Below are positions 53,891-62,829 of a DNA stretch of 64,000 bases, piece by piece (within the stretch, counting starts at the first letter, position 1; the number at the start of each line of letters is the position of its first letter). The notes beneath the pieces are model-generated. The model had not been told where the DNA came from. It saw nothing but the letters and a program-made list of their open reading frames with translations, and searched no databases. The translations under genes and the position numbers were made by a program. This stretch comes from Pseudomonas sp. PDM14 (GTDB lineage: Bacteria; Pseudomonadota; Gammaproteobacteria; Pseudomonadales; Pseudomonadaceae): NCBI RefSeq assembly GCF_014851905.1, contig NZ_JACVAQ010000002.1, positions 1,116,001 through 1,180,000 on the forward strand. Reading direction: 5' to 3'.

Positions 53891-55696
53891 ATGACCCACG
53901 AATTCGACCTGCGCCTCGGCGCGCTGAAAACCGCCTACACCGATGGCAGCCTGACCCCGCGCCAGCTGATCCTTGCCCTGCATGACAAGGCCGCTGCGCT
54001 CAACCCGGAATTCCACCTGTTCATCCACCTGCTCAGCACCGCCGAGCTGGAGCCCTACCTGGCCGCGCTGGACGGCAAGTCGCCAGCCGAGCTGCCGCTG
54101 TTCGGCGTGCCCTTCGCCATCAAGGACAACATCGACCTGGCCGGCGTGCCAACCACCGCCGCCTGCCCGGCCTTCGCCTATGTGCCCGAGTCCAGTTCCA
54201 CCCTGGTCGCCCAGCTGATCGCCCTCGGCGCCGTACCGCTGGGCAAGACCAACCTCGACCAGTTTGCCACCGGCCTTAACGGCACCCGCTCGCCCTATGG
54301 TGAATGCCGCAACAGCGTGCACCCGGACTACCCGTCCGGCGGCTCCAGCGCTGGTTCGTCGCTGGCCGTGGCGCTGGGTGTGGCCAGCTTCGCCCTCGGC
54401 ACCGACACCGCTGGCTCCGGCCGCGTGCCGGCAGCGCTGAACAACCTGGTCGGCCTCAAGGCGACCAAGGGGCTGATTTCCACCGCTGGCGTGGTGCCGG
54501 CCTGCCGCACCCTGGACTGCGTGACCTACTTCACCGCCACTGCCGTCGAGGCCAGCCAGTTGCTGGCACTGACCGCCAAGCTGGATGCCCGCGACGAATA
54601 CAGCCGCGCCAACCCGCTGTGGAACGACGCCAGCGCCTTCGGCAAGCCGCGCGCCGGTTTCCGCTTCGGCGTGCCCACGCAGCTGGAATTTCTCGGCTGT
54701 ACGGAAAGCCCGGCGCTGTTCGCCAGCACCATCGAACAGTTGAAAGCCCTCGGTGGCGAAGCGGTGGAGATCGACTTCGCGCCCTTCCTCGAAGCCGCGC
54801 GCCTGCTCTATGAAGGCCCCTGGGTCGCCGAGCGCTATAGCGTCGCCGGCGCGCTGATCGAGCAGCAGCCGGACGCCGTACTGCCAGTGATCAAGGCCGT
54901 GCTGGAAAAGGCACCGGGCACCACCGCCGTCGACGCCTTCCGCGCCCAGTACCGCCTACAGGCGCTCAAGGCGATCTGCGACCGCATCCTCGCCGAGGTC
55001 GATTGCATCCTCACCCCGGCCTACCCACGTCCGGTGACGCTGGACGAGCTGCACGCCGAACCGGTCAAGCGCAACTCGGACCTGGGCTACTACACCAACT
55101 TCATGAACATGCTCGACTACGCCGCCGTCGCTGTGCCAGCAGGCTTCATGGCCAACGGCCTGCCGTGGGGCGTGACCCTGTTCGGCCGCGCCTTCACCGA
55201 CCAGTACCTGCTGAGCCTGGCCGACGGCCTGCAGCGCCAACACGGCCTGCCGCTGGCCGGTGCGCGCGCGCTGGATACCCCGACCCCGGCCACCGTCGCC
55301 CGCAACGACCGCGCCCGCGTGGTGGTGTGCGGTGCACACCTCGACGGTCTGCCGCTTAACTGGCAGCTCAAGCAGCGCGGCGGCCGCCTGCTGCAAGCCA
55401 CCCAGAGTTCGCCGGATTACCAGCTGTACGCCCTGGCCGGCGGCCCACCCTTCCGCCCGGGCATGGTTCGCGTCGCCGAAGGTGGCGTGGCCATCGCCGT
55501 GGAAGTCTGGGAACTGCCGAGCACCGAGCTGGGCTCGTTCCTCACCGGCATTCCCGCGCCGCTGGGGCTGGGCAAGGTGCAGCTGGCCGATGGCAGCTGG
55601 GAAACCGGCTTCATCTGCGAGCCATACGGCCTGGCCGGCGCCGTCGACATCACCCACTTCGGCGGCTGGAAGGCCTACATGCAGAGCAAGGGCTAA
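53891..55696 (+). CDS. atzF: allophanate hydrolase
   Basis: Hydrolyses allophanate to ammonia and CO2, the last step of the guanidine pathway. 601 residues, the full two-domain length. The amidase-signature domain (about 1-440) shows the catalytic Ser-cisSer-Lys: Lys in FGVPFAIKDNID, the Gly/Ser-rich YPSGGSSAGSSLAVA, and the Ser in GTDTAGSGRVPA. The C-terminal domain (about 450-601; VVVCGAHLDGLPLNWQLKQRGG, ending FGGWKAYM) handles N-carboxycarbamate decarboxylation in this family. ATG 53891 follows AGGAAG. The stop overlaps the convergent methyltransferase by 4 bases. Confidence 0.93.
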   Translation: MTHEFDLRLGALKTAYTDGSLTPRQLILALHDKAAALNPEFHLFIHLLSTAELEPYLAALDGKSPAELPLFGVPFAIKDNIDLAGVPTTAACPAFAYVPESSSTLVAQLIALGAVPLGKTNLDQFATGLNGTRSPYGECRNSVHPDYPSGGSSAGSSLAVALGVASFALGTDTAGSGRVPAALNNLVGLKATKGLISTAGVVPACRTLDCVTYFTATAVEASQLLALTAKLDARDEYSRANPLWNDASAFGKPRAGFRFGVPTQLEFLGCTESPALFASTIEQLKALGGEAVEIDFAPFLEAARLLYEGPWVAERYSVAGALIEQQPDAVLPVIKAVLEKAPGTTAVDAFRAQYRLQALKAICDRILAEVDCILTPAYPRPVTLDELHAEPVKRNSDLGYYTNFMNMLDYAAVAVPAGFMANGLPWGVTLFGRAFTDQYLLSLADGLQRQHGLPLAGARALDTPTPATVARNDRARVVVCGAHLDGLPLNWQLKQRGGRLLQATQSSPDYQLYALAGGPPFRPGMVRVAEGGVAIAVEVWELPSTELGSFLTGIPAPLGLGKVQLADGSWETGFICEPYGLAGAVDITHFGGWKAYMQSKG

Positions 55697-56349
55697 GCCG
55701 CCCGCTGGTAGCTGAGGATGCGCCCCCGAAACGGCGCCTGCGGGTCGTCCAGGTCATTGAGCAGATCGGCCTGCTGCTGGTAGCCGTGGCTGAGCATCTC
55801 GCGGCTGAAGCGTGCGCTGTTGCCGCGCCCCGGATCGACGATCAGCACCTCGGCCACCGGTTTGCTGTGGCGGTCGATGAAGCCGGCGAGCAGGCCCGGA
55901 TGGTCACGCTCGTAGAGCAGGTCGCTGCCGATGATCAGGTCGAACAGACCGAGCTCGAGGTAGGCCTCGGCCCAGTCGCAATCCTGGTAATCGATCGGTT
56001 GCAGCTCATTGAGCGTGGCGTTGCGCAGCAGGAACTCGCCAGCCAGCGGGTGATGGTCGCTGGCGGTGATATCGGCGCCCAGGCGTTGCAGCACCAGGCT
56101 GCTCAAACCCAGGCCACAGCCCAGTTCGAGAATGCGCAGACCCTCGGTGGGAAAGCGGCTCATGGTCTGCGCCAGTACCTCGCCGGACGGCCACAGCTGG
56201 CCGAACAGCGACCAGGTGGCCGAGGAAATCCCCGCTCGCTCGGCCAGACCGTCGTGGTCGGCGAACTGCTGCTTGTCGCGCAGGGAACACAGGTGGAAAT
56301 CCTCGGCACCGATGCTGAGGGTGGAATACTTGATGCGATAACCCGGCAT
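55693..56349 (-). CDS. class I SAM-dependent methyltransferase (Methyltransf_16-like)
   Basis: 218-residue protein with a Rossmann-type SAM site LRILELGCGLGLSSLVLQRLGA (about residues 71-92) and the acidic loop ITASDHHPLAGEFLL. Motif FDLIIGSDLLYERDHPGLL is typical of the lysine/nicotinamide N-methyltransferase-like group. The N-terminus YRIKYSTLSIGAEDFHLCSLRDKQQF is characteristic of the Pseudomonas members. It is a single gene, convergent with the guanidine operon, so a functional tie is unlikely. The substrate is unknown. Confidence 0.85.
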   Translation of the reverse strand: MPGYRIKYSTLSIGAEDFHLCSLRDKQQFADHDGLAERAGISSATWSLFGQLWPSGEVLAQTMSRFPTEGLRILELGCGLGLSSLVLQRLGADITASDHHPLAGEFLLRNATLNELQPIDYQDCDWAEAYLELGLFDLIIGSDLLYERDHPGLLAGFIDRHSKPVAEVLIVDPGRGNSARFSREMLSHGYQQQADLLNDLDDPQAPFRGRILSYQRAA

Positions 56350-56663
56350 GGCGACGCTCGGCTTGCTGCAGGCGTCGCATGGCGGCGACAGGTCCGGAAC
56401 GGATCAGCAAGGGGCAGCGCGGGCGCGCTGCAGGTCACCGAGGAGTACCTCATGCGTGCACGGTATGCCCTGCGCCCACGGCAGGCAAGGAACTCCGCAC
56501 ACCCTGCCCCACGGACTATGCTGCAATGACCCGCAGTCGGCGGCAGGCGATCCCCCGCATCGCTCAGCGAACCGCGTCACCGCGGTGGAAACTACCGCGC
56601 GCCCGGTGACGCCAGACGCGCCGGCACGCTAGCATAGCGCCATCATCACAAGGCTTTTCCGTC
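56350..56663. other. gene-free intergenic stretch
   Basis: 314 bases between divergent methyltransferase and diguanylate cyclase genes. I see no RNA, repeat or convincing promoter; short frames here lack ribosome sites. Confidence 0.4.
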
Positions 56664-58148
56664 ATGCCGCTGCAGTCGTCCCGCAAGGCCCAGAACTACC
56701 TGCTCCTGCTTCTGCTGATCCTCCTGCTCGGTGGTTTCCTCGCCACCAGCCTGGTCAGTTACTACGCGTCGCGCGACAGCATCCGCCACAACATCGTCAC
56801 CACCGAACTGCCGCTGACCTCCGACAACATCTACTCGGAGATCCAGAAAGACCTGGTGCGGCCGATCCTCATCGCCTCGATGATGTCGCGCGACACCTTC
56901 GTGCGCGACTGGGTGCTGGCCGGCGAGGCCGATGCCGAGCCGATGACCCGCTACCTGCGCGAGGTGCAGGAGCACTACGGCGCCTACACCAGCTTCTTCA
57001 TCTCCGACCGCACGCACACCTACTACCAGGCCAAGGGCGTGCTGAAGACCGTCAAGCAGGAGGAGCCGCGCGACGTCTGGTACTTCCGCGTGCGCGACAT
57101 GCAGGACCTCTACGAGATCAACGTCGACGTGGACATGGCCAACCATGACGCCATGACCATCTTCATCAACTACAAGGTGTTCGACTACCAGGGCAATTTC
57201 CTCGGCGTGACCGGCGTGGGCCTGACCGTCGACGCCGTGGTCAAGCTGGTCGACGACTACCAGCAGCGCTACGAGCGCAGTGTGTACTTCGTCGACACCA
57301 CCGGCCGCCTGGTGCTCACCGGCGCCAGCGGCGGCCCGCTGAACGCCCGTTCCGGCCAGTCGCTGAACACCATCCCCGGCCTGGAAAGCCTGCAGGCCAA
57401 GGTGCCGACGCCCACCAGCGGCAACTTCAAGTACCAGGAAAATGGCCGCAACCACTTCCTCAACGTGCGCTTCATTCCCGAGCTGGAGTGGTACCTGTAC
57501 GTCGACAAACAGGAAGAAAGCGCCCTCGCCGGCATCCGCCACACGCTCTACCTCAACCTGCTGATCTGCGCGCTGATCAGTGGCGTGGTGATGTTCATGG
57601 TGCACCTGGCGATGCGTCGCTATCAGCTGCGCATCGCCGCCCTGGCGACCACCGACGCGCTCACCGACCTGCCCAACCGCCGCGGCTTCAACCTGCTGGC
57701 GACCCAGGCCCTGCACGAGAGCAAACGCAGCCGCAATCCGCTGAGCGCGCTGCTGATCGACATCGACCACTTCAAGCAGCTCAACGACACCTATGGCCAC
57801 CTGGCCGGCGACGAAGTGCTGCGCGGCTTCGCCCAGCACCTGCAGAGCAACCTGCGCCAGTCAGACATCATCTGCCGCTGGGGCGGCGAGGAATTCATCC
57901 TCCTGCTCAAGGACACCGGCAGCAGCACCGCGCGCCAGCTGGCCGAGAAGATTCGCCAGCAGACCGCGGACAGTCGCTACAGCTACGGCGGCGTCAACCT
58001 GCAGATCACCACCAGCATCGGCCTCACCGAGCTGCACGCCGACGATACCCTCGACCGCCTGATCGCCCGCGCCGACCGCGCGCTCTACCGGGCCAAGCAG
58101 TCCGGGCGCGACCGGGTCTGCGAAGAGACCTTCGAGCCCCTGGAATGA
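56664..58148 (+). CDS. membrane sensor diguanylate cyclase
   Basis: 494-residue c-di-GMP synthase. An N-terminal helix (LLLLLILLLGGFLATSLVSYYA) is followed by a long periplasmic dCACHE-like sensor (about 35-290; VNVDVDMANHDAMTIFINYKV). A second helix (LYLNLLICALISGVVMFMV) precedes the GGDEF domain. The active-site motif is RWGGEEFILLL, and RQSD five residues before it is an intact inhibitory I-site. It should therefore be active and product-inhibited. It could feed the LapD receptor 15 kb away, as could any cyclase in the genome. The stop overlaps the next ATG. Confidence 0.93.
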   Translation: MPLQSSRKAQNYLLLLLLILLLGGFLATSLVSYYASRDSIRHNIVTTELPLTSDNIYSEIQKDLVRPILIASMMSRDTFVRDWVLAGEADAEPMTRYLREVQEHYGAYTSFFISDRTHTYYQAKGVLKTVKQEEPRDVWYFRVRDMQDLYEINVDVDMANHDAMTIFINYKVFDYQGNFLGVTGVGLTVDAVVKLVDDYQQRYERSVYFVDTTGRLVLTGASGGPLNARSGQSLNTIPGLESLQAKVPTPTSGNFKYQENGRNHFLNVRFIPELEWYLYVDKQEESALAGIRHTLYLNLLICALISGVVMFMVHLAMRRYQLRIAALATTDALTDLPNRRGFNLLATQALHESKRSRNPLSALLIDIDHFKQLNDTYGHLAGDEVLRGFAQHLQSNLRQSDIICRWGGEEFILLLKDTGSSTARQLAEKIRQQTADSRYSYGGVNLQITTSIGLTELHADDTLDRLIARADRALYRAKQSGRDRVCEETFEPLE

Positions 58149-58348
58149 CCGACACCAACCGCTGCCCGCGCTGCGGCCAGGTCAACGCCTGCGGCATGAG
58201 CGAGGTCGAGAACGGTACGCCGTGCTGGTGCTTCACCACGCCCATCGACCGCGCGGTACTCGACGCCCTGCCCGAGGAACAGCGCGACCGGGCCTGCCTG
58301 TGCAGCCGCTGCGCCCAGGGCCTGCCCGTCGAGCCGGCCGCCGACTGA
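58145..58348 (+). CDS. cysteine-rich CWC family protein
   Basis: 67-residue protein with the CWC pattern: RCPRCGQVNACGM, then the namesake PCWCFTT, and CLCSRCAQGL near the end, so eight cysteines probably bind zinc. The ATG overlaps the cyclase stop (ATGA) and its stop is 3 bases before the rsuA-like start. It is therefore embedded in one transcript. The function of the family is unknown. Confidence 0.85.
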   Translation: MTDTNRCPRCGQVNACGMSEVENGTPCWCFTTPIDRAVLDALPEEQRDRACLCSRCAQGLPVEPAAD

Positions 58349-58351
58349 GCG

Positions 58352-59044
58352 ATGCGCCTCGACCGTTTCCTCAGCAACCTGCCCCGGCACAGCCGCGCTG
58401 ACGCGCGTCTGCTGCTCGCGGGCGGACGCGTACGGGTGGATGGTGCAACGGTGCGCGACGGCCGCGTTGAGGTACGCGAGTTCAGCCGCATCGAACTCGA
58501 CGACGAGCTGCTGCAGGCCGGCAAACCGGCGCGCTACTTCATGCTCAACAAACCGCCCGGCGTGGTCAGCGCCACCGAGCATGCCGAGCACCGCACCGTA
58601 CTCGACCTGCTCGACGAGCCGGACAAACACGAACTGCATATCGGCGGGCGCCTCGACCTCACCACCAGCGGCCTGCTGATCATCACCAACGACGGCCTCT
58701 GGTCGCGCCGCCTGACCGAACCACGCAGCCGCCTGGGCAAGGTCTACCGGGTGACCACCGAACAGCCAATCACACCCGAGTACATCGAGGTGTTCGCCCG
58801 CGGCCTGTACTTCACCTACGAAGACCTCACCACCCTGCCTGCAGAGCTGGAAATACTCAGCAGCCACGAAGCGCTGCTGACCCTGCACGAAGGCCGCTAC
58901 CACCAGGTCAAGCGCATGTTCGGTCACTTCCAGAACAAGGTCATCGGCCTGCACCGCGAGCGCATGGGCCCGCTGCAACTCGACCCGGCCCTGCAACCCG
59001 GTGAGTACCGTGCTTTACATGCCGACGAGATCGGCCTGATTTGA
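58352..59044 (+). CDS. rsuA: 16S rRNA pseudouridine(516) synthase-type enzyme
   Basis: RsuA/RluB-family pseudouridine synthase of 230 residues. An N-terminal S4 RNA-binding domain (RLDRFLSNLPRHSRADARLLLAGGRVRVDG) is followed by the catalytic segment GRLDLTTSGLLIITNDG with the nucleophilic Asp. The later YHQVKRMFGHFQNKVIGLHRERMG is typical. Length and motifs fit RsuA better than RluB/E/F. It is coupled to the CWC gene, with no promoter between. Confidence 0.85.
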   Translation: MRLDRFLSNLPRHSRADARLLLAGGRVRVDGATVRDGRVEVREFSRIELDDELLQAGKPARYFMLNKPPGVVSATEHAEHRTVLDLLDEPDKHELHIGGRLDLTTSGLLIITNDGLWSRRLTEPRSRLGKVYRVTTEQPITPEYIEVFARGLYFTYEDLTTLPAELEILSSHEALLTLHEGRYHQVKRMFGHFQNKVIGLHRERMGPLQLDPALQPGEYRALHADEIGLI

Positions 59045-59446
59045 ACCGAAGTGGGGCCAGGGCGGGGTCAACGCACCTGAACAGGTCGGGCAATCGACCT
59101 TCCAGCGGGTAACGCAAAGCAATCGTCCAAGTGACTTGCAGCGGTCATACAAGCCTGCTTGAATCCCAATCAACGGTCCGCTTGTGACCGAAGAGTCACA
59201 CATAACTTCTAAGACGCTTTTTCCAGATTCAAGGTGCCACGGCACTGCAAACGGGGCTGCCCACATCTCGCCAGCACGGAAGATGCCCGGATCGGAAAAA
59301 CACCCCGCCTCATAACAAACGCCGGCAAGCCAGTACCTGCCGAGCAAGGCTCCCCAGTTCTCAAGGCATATGCCTACCTGTCGACGTTCGCGCCGCCGAA
59401 ACCATCCGGCTGCGCGCCCGCAACGCCGTACTCAGGGGCATGCACG
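59045..59446 (+). other. gene-free region upstream of phaG
   Basis: 402 bases. An inverted repeat TGTGAC-N6-GTCACA lies at 59183-59200. It looks CRP/Vfr-like, but the TGTGA/TCACA cores are 8 rather than 6 bases apart. An in-frame ATG at 59234 would extend PhaG by 71 residues with no family similarity, so I treat the stretch as a 5' control region. Confidence 0.45.
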
Positions 59447-60328
59447 ATGAGACCAGAAATCGCTGTGTTGGACATTCAGGGGCAATATCGCGTTTACACG
59501 GAGTTCTACCGATCCGACAGCGCCGAGCAAACCATCATCCTGGTCAACGGCTCGCTCTCGACCACCGCCTCCTTCGCGCAGTCGGTGCGCTACCTCTACC
59601 CGCATTTCAACGTGGTGCTGTTCGACCTGCCCTACGCCGGGCAATCGCGCGAACACAACGACCACACGCGGCTGATGAGCCGCGAGGAAGAAGCCGACAT
59701 CCTGCTGGAGCTGATCGAGCAGTTCGCCTGCGACATCCTCCTGTCCTTCTCCTGGGGCGGCATCGCCACCTTGCAGGCACTGGCGCGGCGCCCGCGGCGG
59801 ATCGTCAAGGCAGTGATCAACTCGTTCTCGCCGGTGGTCAACCCCTCGATGCTCGGCTATCTGCAACGCGGCGTGGACGTGATGCGCGCCTGCGATCGCG
59901 AGAACATCGGCGCCGTGCTCAACGCCACCATCGGCAAGCACCTGCCCTCGCTGTTCAAGCGCTACAACCACCGCCACGTCAGCGGCCTGGAACCCTACGA
60001 GTACGCGCAGATGAGCCACCACGTGGAGACCGTGCTGAACATGGAAGGCCGCTCCTGCGTCAGCTTCGCCGGCCAGATCGACATCCCGGTGCTGTTCGTC
60101 AACGGCGAGTGGGACGAGTACACCACCGCCGAAGATGCCCGCCTGTTCGCCCAGTACGTGCGCCACTGCGAGTTCCGCATCATCAACCAGGCCGGGCACT
60201 TCCTCGACATGGAACACAAGGCCGCCTGGCTGCAGACCCGTGACGCCCTGCTGGCCTTCCTGCTGCCACCACTGGGCCAACAACGCCCGCGCAGCACCGC
60301 GCGGGAGCAGCACGCCCTGGTTGGCTGA
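59447..60328 (+). CDS. phaG: PhaG, 3-hydroxyacyl-ACP thioesterase/transacylase for mcl-PHA
   Basis: Alpha/beta-hydrolase of 293 residues. Its first residues (MRPEIAVLDIQGQYRVYTEF) are those I know from P. putida PhaG. It diverts (R)-3-hydroxyacyl groups from fatty-acid synthesis towards polyhydroxyalkanoate. The nucleophile Ser is in SFSWGGIATL, the Asp in DEYTTAEDA, and the His in AGHFLDME. It is homologous to RhlA, but the N-terminus and lack of an adjacent rhlB favour PhaG. The gene is monocistronic with a long leader. Confidence 0.92.
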   Translation: MRPEIAVLDIQGQYRVYTEFYRSDSAEQTIILVNGSLSTTASFAQSVRYLYPHFNVVLFDLPYAGQSREHNDHTRLMSREEEADILLELIEQFACDILLSFSWGGIATLQALARRPRRIVKAVINSFSPVVNPSMLGYLQRGVDVMRACDRENIGAVLNATIGKHLPSLFKRYNHRHVSGLEPYEYAQMSHHVETVLNMEGRSCVSFAGQIDIPVLFVNGEWDEYTTAEDARLFAQYVRHCEFRIINQAGHFLDMEHKAAWLQTRDALLAFLLPPLGQQRPRSTAREQHALVG

Positions 60329-60408
60329 GGGGGGATGTCCGAGCTTGCCGAGAAGGTCAGGATCGCGACGTTCAGCAACACAGCGGCATGCCGGGCAGAG
60401 GAATCAGC

Positions 60409-60437
60409 TTCACCTGTGCGGGTGATTCTGGTACAAA
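60409..60437 (+). promoter_or_regulatory. candidate sigma-70 promoter of tRNA-Gly
   Basis: TTCACC (60409-60414) and TACAAA (60432-60437) with 17-base spacing, ending 14 bases before the tRNA. Confidence 0.45.
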
Positions 60438-60451
60438 GGCAGCCGCTCGAA

Positions 60452-60525
60452 GCGGGCGTCGTATAATGGCATTACCTGAGCTTCCCAAGCTCATGACGAG
60501 GGTTCGATTCCCTTCGCCCGCTCCA
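60452..60525 (+). tRNA. tRNA-Gly (anticodon CCC)
   Basis: 74-base cloverleaf including encoded CCA. The acceptor stem is GCGGGCG / CGCCCGC, the anticodon stem-loop GAGC-TTCCCAA-GCTC gives anticodon CCC, and the T-arm is GAGGGTTCGATTCCCTT. It lies next to a small foreign region, as tRNA genes often do. Confidence 0.95.
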
Positions 60526-60538
60526 GAATCCAAAAGAT

Positions 60539-60562
60539 AAAGCCCTGTTTTTACGGGGCTTT
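60539..60562 (+). terminator. terminator after tRNA-Gly
   Basis: AAAGCCC / GGGCTTT stem with a T-rich loop (60539-60562), followed by a weak T-containing tail. Confidence 0.6.
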
Positions 60563-60646
60563 GTCGTTTCTGGGGTTTAGTGGTGTCGAAGAAGTGTCGA
60601 GCATTCTGGCGATAGCTAACCAAAAAACGATGCGTTCAACAGGCCA

Positions 60647-61399
60647 TTAGCGCTTGCTCACTGGCATTACATTTCCAAAATGCGATTCGCGATGGCAGTT
60701 CGGACACAAGGCGATTGCGTTGGCTACTGTGTCATCGCCACCGTGAGCCAGTTGCTGGACGTGATGCACCTCAAGATACGGTGTGCTGTCTCGGCGGCGT
60801 ACAAAGGGGGCCGGACGCGAGCACCGTTCGCAATGACCATTAGCTCGAAGAAGAACCTCGGCAACTACATCTGGATTGCGATCATACTCACGTACCACCC
60901 TATAAATGACCCCGGGCCTCTGGACTGCTTCTGCCAGTCGTTTGGCACGAGCTGAAGGGCTATCAGTAATTGATGCCTGAACTCTCCTCTCAAGATCACC
61001 TGGCAGACTCTCCAGCTCTGCTATCCCTGCCAGTTGCCCCATGTACTTTTGGTGGACTGCTCGCAAACCTCGCTCGACGCTGATCGAGTTGAGCCCTTCT
61101 AGGTATTGAATATGCCCCATAAGTGCTTGGAGTGCGGTTAGGAGTGCCTCGGGCCCAAGTGGAAGCAAGTCATCTAGCATCAAGCGAATAGCCGCAGCGC
61201 TGACTGTAGCTTTCATCGGCGTGCCATTGCGCAGGTGCTTATAGCAGTTCAGATAAGCATTGGCCGTATGGCCGGCAAAGCCATGTTGTTCAATCAGTTG
61301 GGCGTAAGCACTCTGCCGAGACAACTCACCGCGCTCACACTGCTTCGCTAAGCCAAGGGCGATCAAGGCCCGATCTTCGGTTACTAGCCGACGGGGCAA
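60647..61399 (-). CDS. HNH endonuclease-domain protein
   Basis: 250-residue protein. The C-terminal HNH domain has the zinc knuckle pair CERCSRP and CPNCHRE, and the active-site YLEVHHVQQLAHGGDDTVANAIALC between them. The N-terminal 180 residues are helical (LIALGLAKQCERGELSRQSAYAQLIEQHG) and unrecognised. It resembles McrA-type or mobile-region HNH proteins. It lies in the foreign segment between the tRNA and the integrase remnant, at lower GC than its surroundings. Possible roles are restriction or phage defence; this is not shown. Confidence 0.8.
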   Translation of the reverse strand: MPRRLVTEDRALIALGLAKQCERGELSRQSAYAQLIEQHGFAGHTANAYLNCYKHLRNGTPMKATVSAAAIRLMLDDLLPLGPEALLTALQALMGHIQYLEGLNSISVERGLRAVHQKYMGQLAGIAELESLPGDLERRVQASITDSPSARAKRLAEAVQRPGVIYRVVREYDRNPDVVAEVLLRANGHCERCSRPAPFVRRRDSTPYLEVHHVQQLAHGGDDTVANAIALCPNCHRESHFGNVMPVSKR

Positions 61400-61439
61400 G
61401 CTATGTACTCCTACCTATTCGATCCAAGATTGAGCCATA

Positions 61440-61730
61440 TCAAACCGATGAAAGCGCTTGAATGACGTGCTTCGGGTCTTTGTAGATTGCCCGGAGCAAC
61501 GCTTTTGCAGGGCCGGTAGGTTCACGGCGGCCTTGTTCCCAGTTGCGCAGCGTACCGAGCTGAACATCGATCATGGCGGCGAACTTGGCTTGGGTCAGGC
61601 CGGTGGCCTTGCGGATTTCCTTAACCTGCAGGGCATCCACGGCGAACTCCCGCGAAGGCTGACGTTCGCCACGACGGATCTCGTCCATCTGCTGGACGCT
61701 TTCCAGAAGGTCGTCAAAGAGCTTGTTCAT
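61440..61730 (-). CDS. HigA/NadS-like antitoxin
   Basis: 96-residue Xre-type antitoxin. The ATG at 61730 begins MNKLFDDLLESVQQMDEIRRGE. The helix-turn-helix VKEIRKATGLTQAKFAAMIDVQLGTLRNWEQGRREP is clear, and the family ending TGPAKALLRAIYKDPKHVIQAL is present. It follows the toxin gene by 5 bases in the toxin-first order of higBA systems. It probably neutralises the toxin and represses the pair. Confidence 0.9.
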   Translation of the reverse strand: MNKLFDDLLESVQQMDEIRRGERQPSREFAVDALQVKEIRKATGLTQAKFAAMIDVQLGTLRNWEQGRREPTGPAKALLRAIYKDPKHVIQALSSV

Positions 61731-61735
61731 GGTGA

Positions 61736-62050
61736 TTACCTCCACCCATCAATAATTTGCTTGAGCACTTTGCGCTCATCGGCTGACAGATCATCCTTCT
61801 CGTTCTTCGGATAGATCAGCAGCAATGCGATCTGGGAAGCGGACGTGAAGTGGTAGTAGATGACCCTGGAGCCGCCACGCTTACCGTGACCACTGGAAGC
61901 CACACGCACCTTGCGGATGCCACCAGTCCCTTCGATCACATCTCCCATATCGGGCCGCTCGGCCAGCAGGCGCTGAAACTCTGCATAGCTGTCGTCACTG
62001 AGCAGCTCTTTCAGACGCTTCGTGAAAACCGGGGTTTCAATAAAGATCAT
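61736..62050 (-). CDS. RelE/HigB-type toxin
   Basis: 104-residue toxin of the RelE/ParE superfamily. It opens MIFIETPVFTKRLKELLSDDSYAEFQ, then IEGTGGIRKVRVASSGHGKRGGSRVIYY and LLLIYPKNEKDDLSADERKVL, all typical of this mRNA-interferase group. The ATG at 62050 lacks a close ribosome site. A GGAGG lies near 62075, so translation may start at a CTG seven codons upstream. It pairs with the antitoxin downstream. Confidence 0.88.
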   Translation of the reverse strand: MIFIETPVFTKRLKELLSDDSYAEFQRLLAERPDMGDVIEGTGGIRKVRVASSGHGKRGGSRVIYYHFTSASQIALLLIYPKNEKDDLSADERKVLKQIIDGWR

Positions 62051-62091
62051 GTCAAAATAGTACGCCAGTGGCGCACCTCCATTCAATTGGT

Positions 62092-62829
62092 TTAACTACT
62101 GGCAGTGGTCGGGAAGTCAGCCATGGGCCCCAACCTGATTGCGTCATGCAGATGCTCAGGCGCCAAGTGGGCGTAACGCATCGTCATGCTCAGCGAGGCA
62201 TGACCCAGGATCTCTTTCAGCGTCACGATGTGCCCACCACCCATGATGAAGTGAGCGGCGAAGGTGTGGCGCAGGATGTGACTAGACTGCCCCTTGGGTG
62301 GCTTGATCGAGGTTTCGAGCAGAACCTTGCGGAACACGCCAATGCAGTTAGTGAACGGCCCATGCTCGCTCCAGTGCTTATGGATCGAATCCACCAGGGA
62401 CTGAGTAACCGGAATCGCCCTCACCCGCTTCGACTTTGTATTGGCGAAGGTTATAACCCCTGAGCCGATCCTTTCCGGGGTCAAAGCCTGGGCCTCTCCC
62501 CACCTCGCCCCTGTCGATAAACAGATCACCGCGACCATGTAACTGTGCGGTGCGGTATCTCGAGTACGCAGATCCTCCAGCAGCGCAGCTATCTGCGGTT
62601 TGGTCAGGTAGGTCAGCTCACGCTCCTGTAGCCGAATCGGCTTGATACGGGTGAACGGGCACGGATAGTCGATCACGTCGAGCTTGTGCAGTTCGTTATA
62701 GACGGACTTCAAATAACCAAGCCGGTTGTTAGCGGCTTTTCCTGTCACGCCCAGGGCAAGCCATCGAGCCCGAACCATAGCGGTCGCAGCACCATCAACC
62801 TTGATGGCAACAGGGTCCCGTGATCGCAC
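62092..62829 (-). pseudogene. 5'-truncated tyrosine integrase (phage P2-like)
   Basis: 245 codons of a tyrosine recombinase. The catalytic domain is complete: Arg in GARWGEA, Lys in NTKSKRVRAIPV, HILRHTFAAH (His-x-x-Arg), LGHASLSMTMRYAHL with the nucleophile Tyr. The core-binding part begins abruptly at DPVAIKVDGAATA. Roughly the first 90-100 residues expected for this family, including the arm-type DNA-binding domain, are missing. Upstream sequence gives no continuation in any frame. The GTG at 62829 is formed by flanking DNA. It is probably inactive, marking the edge of a decayed mobile element. Confidence 0.8.

Noticed and set aside
59253..59268. Sigma-54-like TGCCAC...TGCA upstream of phaG
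   Set aside because: The essential GG of the -24 element reads GC, so it does not fit a sigma-54 promoter.
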